A stretch of 32,863 bases of DNA from Phenylobacterium sp. (GTDB taxonomy: Bacteria; Pseudomonadota; Alphaproteobacteria; Caulobacterales; Caulobacteraceae), in NCBI RefSeq assembly GCF_030645195.1, contig NZ_JAUSLW010000193.1:1-32863 (forward strand), in the 5' to 3' direction. Below are positions 30,198 through 32,863 of this stretch, piece by piece. The first letter of the stretch is position 1. Each line of letters starts with the position of its first letter. The notes beneath the pieces are model-generated. The model did not search any database, was not told the DNA's origin, and saw only the letters and a list, made by a program, of their open reading frames with translations. A program made the translations under genes and the position numbers.

Positions 30198-30692
30198 CTA
30201 TAGCTCCAGCCGCAATAGCAGCATCGGCTCGCCGTCCTCGACGAACTCGCGCACAGGCTTGAAGCCCACAGCTTTCGAACAGGCCAGCGCCGCCGTGTTG
30301 GCCAGGTCGTGGGCGATATAGGCGGTGGTCTGCGCGAAGTGGGGCAGGGCGAGGCCGCGCACATAGGCGTCCAGCATGGCGCGGCCCAGCCCACGGTCGA
30401 GGAAGGTCGGCTCGCCGATGTGGAGGTCCAGGCTGATGCCGTCCGTCTGGCCGTCAGCGGCGTCCGGCCAGTCGCGGTTGCGATAGGCCTGCAGGTAGCC
30501 GAAGGGGACGTCGTCATCGCAGGCGACGTGGCAGACCAGCGGCTGCTCGCCCCGGACCCGCGGGCCGTATTTGGCGGTGACCTCGTCGAGGCTCATCGGC
30601 GTCTTCTGGACGAAGCGCCGGAGGTGGGGCTCCGCCAGCCAGCGGGTCAGCATCCGGAAGTCGGCGGCCGCCAGCGGTCGGAAGGCGATCAT
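30198..30692 (-). CDS. GNAT acetyltransferase, AAC(6')-like
   Basis: Acetyltransferase of 164 residues similar in pattern to the AAC(6')/IucB-like group: MIAFRPLAAADFRMLTRWLAEPHLRRFV at the N-terminus, then GISLDLHIGEPTFLDRGLGRAMLDAYV (about 85-111), where relatives have the IGEP...GRGLG acetyl-CoA motif, and NTAALACSKAVGFKPVREF near the end. The group includes aminoglycoside 6'-N-acetyltransferases, but many chromosomal members act on other amines, so resistance is not claimed. It overlaps the MazG-like gene by 4 bp (ATGA), so the two are co-expressed. Confidence 0.82.
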   Translation of the reverse strand: MIAFRPLAAADFRMLTRWLAEPHLRRFVQKTPMSLDEVTAKYGPRVRGEQPLVCHVACDDDVPFGYLQAYRNRDWPDAADGQTDGISLDLHIGEPTFLDRGLGRAMLDAYVRGLALPHFAQTTAYIAHDLANTAALACSKAVGFKPVREFVEDGEPMLLLRLEL

Positions 30693-31006
30693 GGTTTCAA
30701 CCGCGCTTCCAACTCATTCATCGTGCTCAGGAAACTCGCCTCCAGATCGACCCCGTAGAGCCGCGCCAGGGTCATCACGCTCCACAGGCAGTCGGCCAGT
30801 TCGTGAGCGAGCTTGGTCTTCGCGTCGGGGATGGCGCGCACCCCCTCGGCGGCCTGGACCAGCTTGGCGAGGTCACCGACGTCGCCCATGAAACCCAGGG
30901 CGATTTCCTCGCGGCTCCAGGGGCGGCCGTAGCGCTGGGTCTCCAGCTCGGCATAGAGCCGGCGGATCGCCCAGGCGCGGTCGTCGAGGTCCTTGAAGTC
31001 GGCCAT
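30689..31006 (-). CDS. MazG-like nucleotide pyrophosphohydrolase
   Basis: All-alpha protein of 105 residues. The MazG-like core is GFMGDVGDLAKLVQAAEGV (about 38-56) with HELADCLWSVMTLARLYGVDL (about 68-88). The second metal motif E-x-x-D is present (ELAD); in the first, aspartates (GDVGD) stand where EExxE-type residues are usual. Members hydrolyse nucleoside triphosphates to monophosphate and pyrophosphate for pool cleaning. The start at 31006 has a G-rich ribosome site. It is coupled to the following GNAT gene. Confidence 0.8.
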   Translation of the reverse strand: MADFKDLDDRAWAIRRLYAELETQRYGRPWSREEIALGFMGDVGDLAKLVQAAEGVRAIPDAKTKLAHELADCLWSVMTLARLYGVDLEASFLSTMNELEARLKP

Positions 31007-31120
31007 TTCACCCCCCGGTCGTTTACAGTCGCCCAACGGCCGCCCTAAGGTCGGCCCGCTGGAACGGTTTGAGCAAGCTCCCTCCGGCGCCCTTCCCAAG
31101 AAAGCGATGGAGATAGACCC

Positions 31121-31525
31121 ATGATCACGGGCGGCTGCCTGTGTGGCGCGGTGCGCTACGAGATTGACGCCAGACCCCTCGGGGGCGGCCTGTGCCACTG
31201 CCGCGACTGCCAGTACCGGTCGGGGGGCGGACCCTCGGCGACGATCGCCCTTCCGCGCGCCGCCTTCCGGCTGACCCGAGGCGCCCTGCGAGAATCCCGG
31301 ACCCTGGCCGACAGCGGGATCCTGGTCGGACGCTCGTTCTGCGAGGCCTGCGGCACGGGCATCTCGGCCTTCAATCCTAGGGTCGCGGACCTGATCCCGA
31401 TTAGCGCCGGCAGCCTGGACGACCCTGACCGATTTTCGCCCCACGCTCACGTCTGGCTCCGCTCGGCGCCAGCCTGGCATGCGGTGGACAGGACGCTCCC
31501 GTGCTTCGAGGCAGATGCGGGCTGA
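31121..31525 (+). CDS. GFA/CENP-V family zinc-binding protein
   Basis: Protein of 134 residues with the GFA pattern of metal-binding cysteines: C6 and C8 (GGCLCGAVRYE), C25, C27 and C30 (LCHCRDCQ), C74 and C77 (FCEACGTG). Family members bind zinc through these; the formaldehyde-activating activity of the founding member does not extend to all. It starts at 31121 with GGAG upstream and is divergent from the MazG-like gene. Physiological role unknown. Confidence 0.88.
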   Translation: MITGGCLCGAVRYEIDARPLGGGLCHCRDCQYRSGGGPSATIALPRAAFRLTRGALRESRTLADSGILVGRSFCEACGTGISAFNPRVADLIPISAGSLDDPDRFSPHAHVWLRSAPAWHAVDRTLPCFEADAG

Positions 31526-31550
31526 GGCGCGAAGCTTGATGAGTTCGCGG

Positions 31551-31967
31551 TCAGGCCGTCGCCAGCAGGGGCACGCCGGCGGCGTTGGCGGCTTCGATCA
31601 GGGCCGCGTCTCGGGTCGCCAGGGGCAGGTTGAGGCGCAGGGCCAGTTCCAGATAGGCGGCGTCGTAGGCGGTCAGGCGGTGCGCCTCGGCCAGGGGCGC
31701 CGTGGCGCCCCACACCTGGCCCGCCGTCTCGTCGTCGATGACGATTGGCAGGTCCTGCAGGAAGCCGGCGAGCCTGCGGCGCGCCTGGGCGCTGACGCGG
31801 CCGCGCCGCTCGGCGTTCAGCAGGCCATTGAGCGCCTCCAGCGGCCAGAGCTGCGGCGCCACGGCCCCGTCCTCGGCGACGCGGTCCAGCAGCGCCATGA
31901 CCCCGTCGGTCTGCTCATCCTCGAAGCACCAGGCCAGGGCCACGGAGTTGTCGATGACGAAGGTCAT
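31551..31967 (-). CDS. VapC-type PIN-domain toxin (second module)
   Basis: PIN-domain protein of 138 residues with all four acidic positions: D6 (FVIDNSVALAW), E44 (WPLEALNGLL), D102 (LTAYDAAYLELA) and D120 (LATRDAALIEAA). It is expected to be a metal-dependent ribonuclease. Its ATG overlaps the antitoxin stop codon (ATGA), so it is the second gene of a coupled pair. The group differs from the VapC at 10845, so the two modules were probably acquired separately. Confidence 0.9.
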   Translation of the reverse strand: MTFVIDNSVALAWCFEDEQTDGVMALLDRVAEDGAVAPQLWPLEALNGLLNAERRGRVSAQARRRLAGFLQDLPIVIDDETAGQVWGATAPLAEAHRLTAYDAAYLELALRLNLPLATRDAALIEAANAAGVPLLATA

Positions 31968-32206
31968 CGGCGGCCCTCGCTGATCAGATCCTTGAGGCTC
32001 AGGCCGTCCAGGGTCTGACCTTTGCTGGCGTGGCGAAGGCCCGCGGCGGCGGCGCGGGCCTTGGCGCGGCTGAAGCCGGACTCCATGGGCGCCAGCCGGG
32101 CGACCGGCTTGCCCCGGCGAGTGATGATCACCTCGCCGCCGGCCTCCACCTCGTCGAGCAGGGCGGAGAGCCCGTTCTTGGCCTCGAAGACACCGACCGT
32201 GTGCAT
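31964..32206 (-). CDS. Phd/YefM-type antitoxin
   Basis: Antitoxin of 80 residues: VGVFEAKNGLSALLDEVEAGGEVIITRRGKPVARLAPM (residues 4-41) is the Phd/YefM DNA-binding domain, and the C-terminus (LKDLISEGRR) would bind the toxin. It starts at 32206 behind AGGAG and is followed directly by the PIN toxin. The 14-bp palindrome at 32227-32240 is its likely operator. Confidence 0.9.
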   Translation of the reverse strand: MHTVGVFEAKNGLSALLDEVEAGGEVIITRRGKPVARLAPMESGFSRAKARAAAAGLRHASKGQTLDGLSLKDLISEGRR

Positions 32207-32215
32207 CGCCCACTC

Positions 32216-32240
32216 CTAGCTAGATTGTTAGCTAGCTAAC
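32216..32240 (-). promoter_or_regulatory. Palindromic operator of the second toxin-antitoxin module
   Basis: GTTAGCTAGCTAAC (32227-32240) is a perfect 14-bp palindrome, and CTAGCTAG (32216-32223), a perfect 8-bp palindrome with the same core, is centred 14 bp away and abuts the ribosome site. This fits binding by the Phd-type antitoxin. Confidence 0.6.
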
Positions 32241-32291
32241 ATAGGCGGCCCTTGTCCCTGCGTCGAGGGACATCGCCGTTGCTCCCATCTA

Positions 32292-32305
32292 TGACACCGG
32301 TTACC
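32292..32305 (+). promoter_or_regulatory. LacI-type operator D (kduI)
   Basis: TGACACCGGTTACC: the left half TGACACCGGT is perfect relative to TGACACCGGTGTCA and the right half is partly degenerate. It lies about 92 bp before the kduI start codon, matching the sites of the lacI/pectate lyase region 26 kb away. Confidence 0.65.
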
Positions 32306-32396
32306 TTGTGGTCGCCAGGAGGCGGAGCCGGCCGTCGTTCTCGTCCATTCCGCCCGGCGACTGGCGGCCTAGAAGCGACCTTCCAAGGACCTGATC

Positions 32397-32863
32397 ATGT
32401 TCGAGAAAACCTATCACGCCACCCACCCGGACATGATGAAGGGCGCCGGCAATGACGAGCTGCGGGACCGCTACCTGGTGCAGGACCTGTTCAGCCCCGA
32501 CACGGTGAGCCTGAACTACAGCCACAATGAGCGCTTCGTGATCGGCGGGGCGGCCCCGGTTTCCAGGCCTGTGAAGCTGCCGGTCCAGAGCGAACCGGCC
32601 TCGGCGGCGGGCCATCCGTTCCTGGAGCGGCGCGAGCTGGGCGTGGTGAACGTGGGCGGGGCAGGCCGGATCACCGTCGACGGCCAGGCCTTCGACATGG
32701 CGCCCCGCGACGGGCTCTACGTCCCGATGGGGGTGGCGGATGTGACCTTCGAGAGCGTGGATCCGGCAAGCCCGGCGAAGTTCTACCTGGCCTCGACGCC
32801 CGCCCATAAGGTCTGCAAGCTGCAGCACATCGCCATCAGCCAGGCCAACCCCCTGGAGCGCGG
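32397..32863 (+). CDS. kduI: 5-keto-4-deoxyuronate isomerase, N-terminal part (cut by window end)
   Basis: The first 155 codons of KduI (full length about 280), a cytoplasmic cupin enzyme that turns 5-keto-4-deoxyuronate, made from the unsaturated product of pectate lyase, into 2,5-diketo-3-deoxygluconate. Seen: [28 protein letters not shown] at residues 5-32, [37 protein letters not shown] and [10 protein letters not shown], all typical of KduI. The metal-binding histidines lie further on, outside the window. AAGGA precedes the ATG. A LacI-type operator lies upstream, tying it to the pectate lyase locus. Confidence 0.92.
   Translation, partial: MFEKTYHATHPDMMKGAGNDELRDRYLVQDLFSPDTVSLNYSHNERFVIGGAAPVSRPVKLPVQSEPASAAGHPFLERRELGVVNVGGAGRITVDGQAFDMAPRDGLYVPMGVADVTFESVDPASPAKFYLASTPAHKVCKLQHIAISQANPLER

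Noticed and set aside
1..32863. CRISPR arrays, tRNA or rRNA genes, riboswitches, integrases and phage genes.
   Set aside because: None seen on either strand; the repeats present are hairpin elements and operators, not regularly spaced arrays.

Overview
The window is high-GC DNA, probably from a member of the Caulobacterales (Phenylobacterium/Caulobacter-like alphaproteobacterium). This is inferred from GC-rich codon use, two TonB-dependent receptors, a CYP153-type P450, a gallate dioxygenase and LacI-controlled pectin genes; no rRNA or tRNA is present to fix the taxon.

Layout. 1-7.5 kb, carbon uptake and pectin use: a TonB-dependent receptor (cut by the window start), a CYP153-like alkane hydroxylase, a hexuronate-type MFS transporter, an MhpD-family hydratase, a secreted pectate lyase, a relic of altronate dehydratase (uxaA) and a LacI regulator. 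The window ends in a truncated kduI, another pectin gene. A shared operator built on TGACACCGG lies before the hydratase/pectate lyase pair, at the lacI/uxaA-relic junction and before kduI, which suggests one pectin regulon split over about 27 kb. 7.5-11.3 kb, accessory patch: a palindromic repeat element, an orphan HigA-type antitoxin with a toxin relic, an intact HigBA-like module with two matching operators, an FkbM methyltransferase, a YCII/DGPF protein and a VapBC module. 11.3-19.2 kb: a DsbA-family protein, then a gallate locus (TetR, TonB receptor, small membrane protein, aromatic-acid MFS, gallate dioxygenase) with two TetR-type operators in the divergent promoter, then a LysR regulator. 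19.3-23.3 kb: DHA2-type efflux pump, GNAT, glycosyltransferase and a DUF808 membrane protein. 23.4-26.0 kb: an operon of YCII protein, ECF42-type sigma factor, SRPBCC protein and VOC protein. 26.3-31.5 kb: a Tet(M)/Otr(A)-type ribosomal protection GTPase, a Baeyer-Villiger-type monooxygenase flanked by two palindromic repeats, a GNAT, a MazG-like protein and a GFA protein. 31.5-32.2 kb: a second VapBC-type module.

Main new observations: (1) three promoter-like sequences with the pattern [AT]GTCG[AG]-N17-CGTC lie before the ECF42 operon, before the VOC gene and before the distant YCII gene at 10175, a probable sigma-factor regulon; (2) the four-site LacI operator set, with one site left in front of a decayed uxaA; (3) five copies of AACGAYGTT (one with a mismatch) upstream of the first TonB receptor; (4) a family of paired-hairpin repeats whose stems differ in compensating ways between copies.
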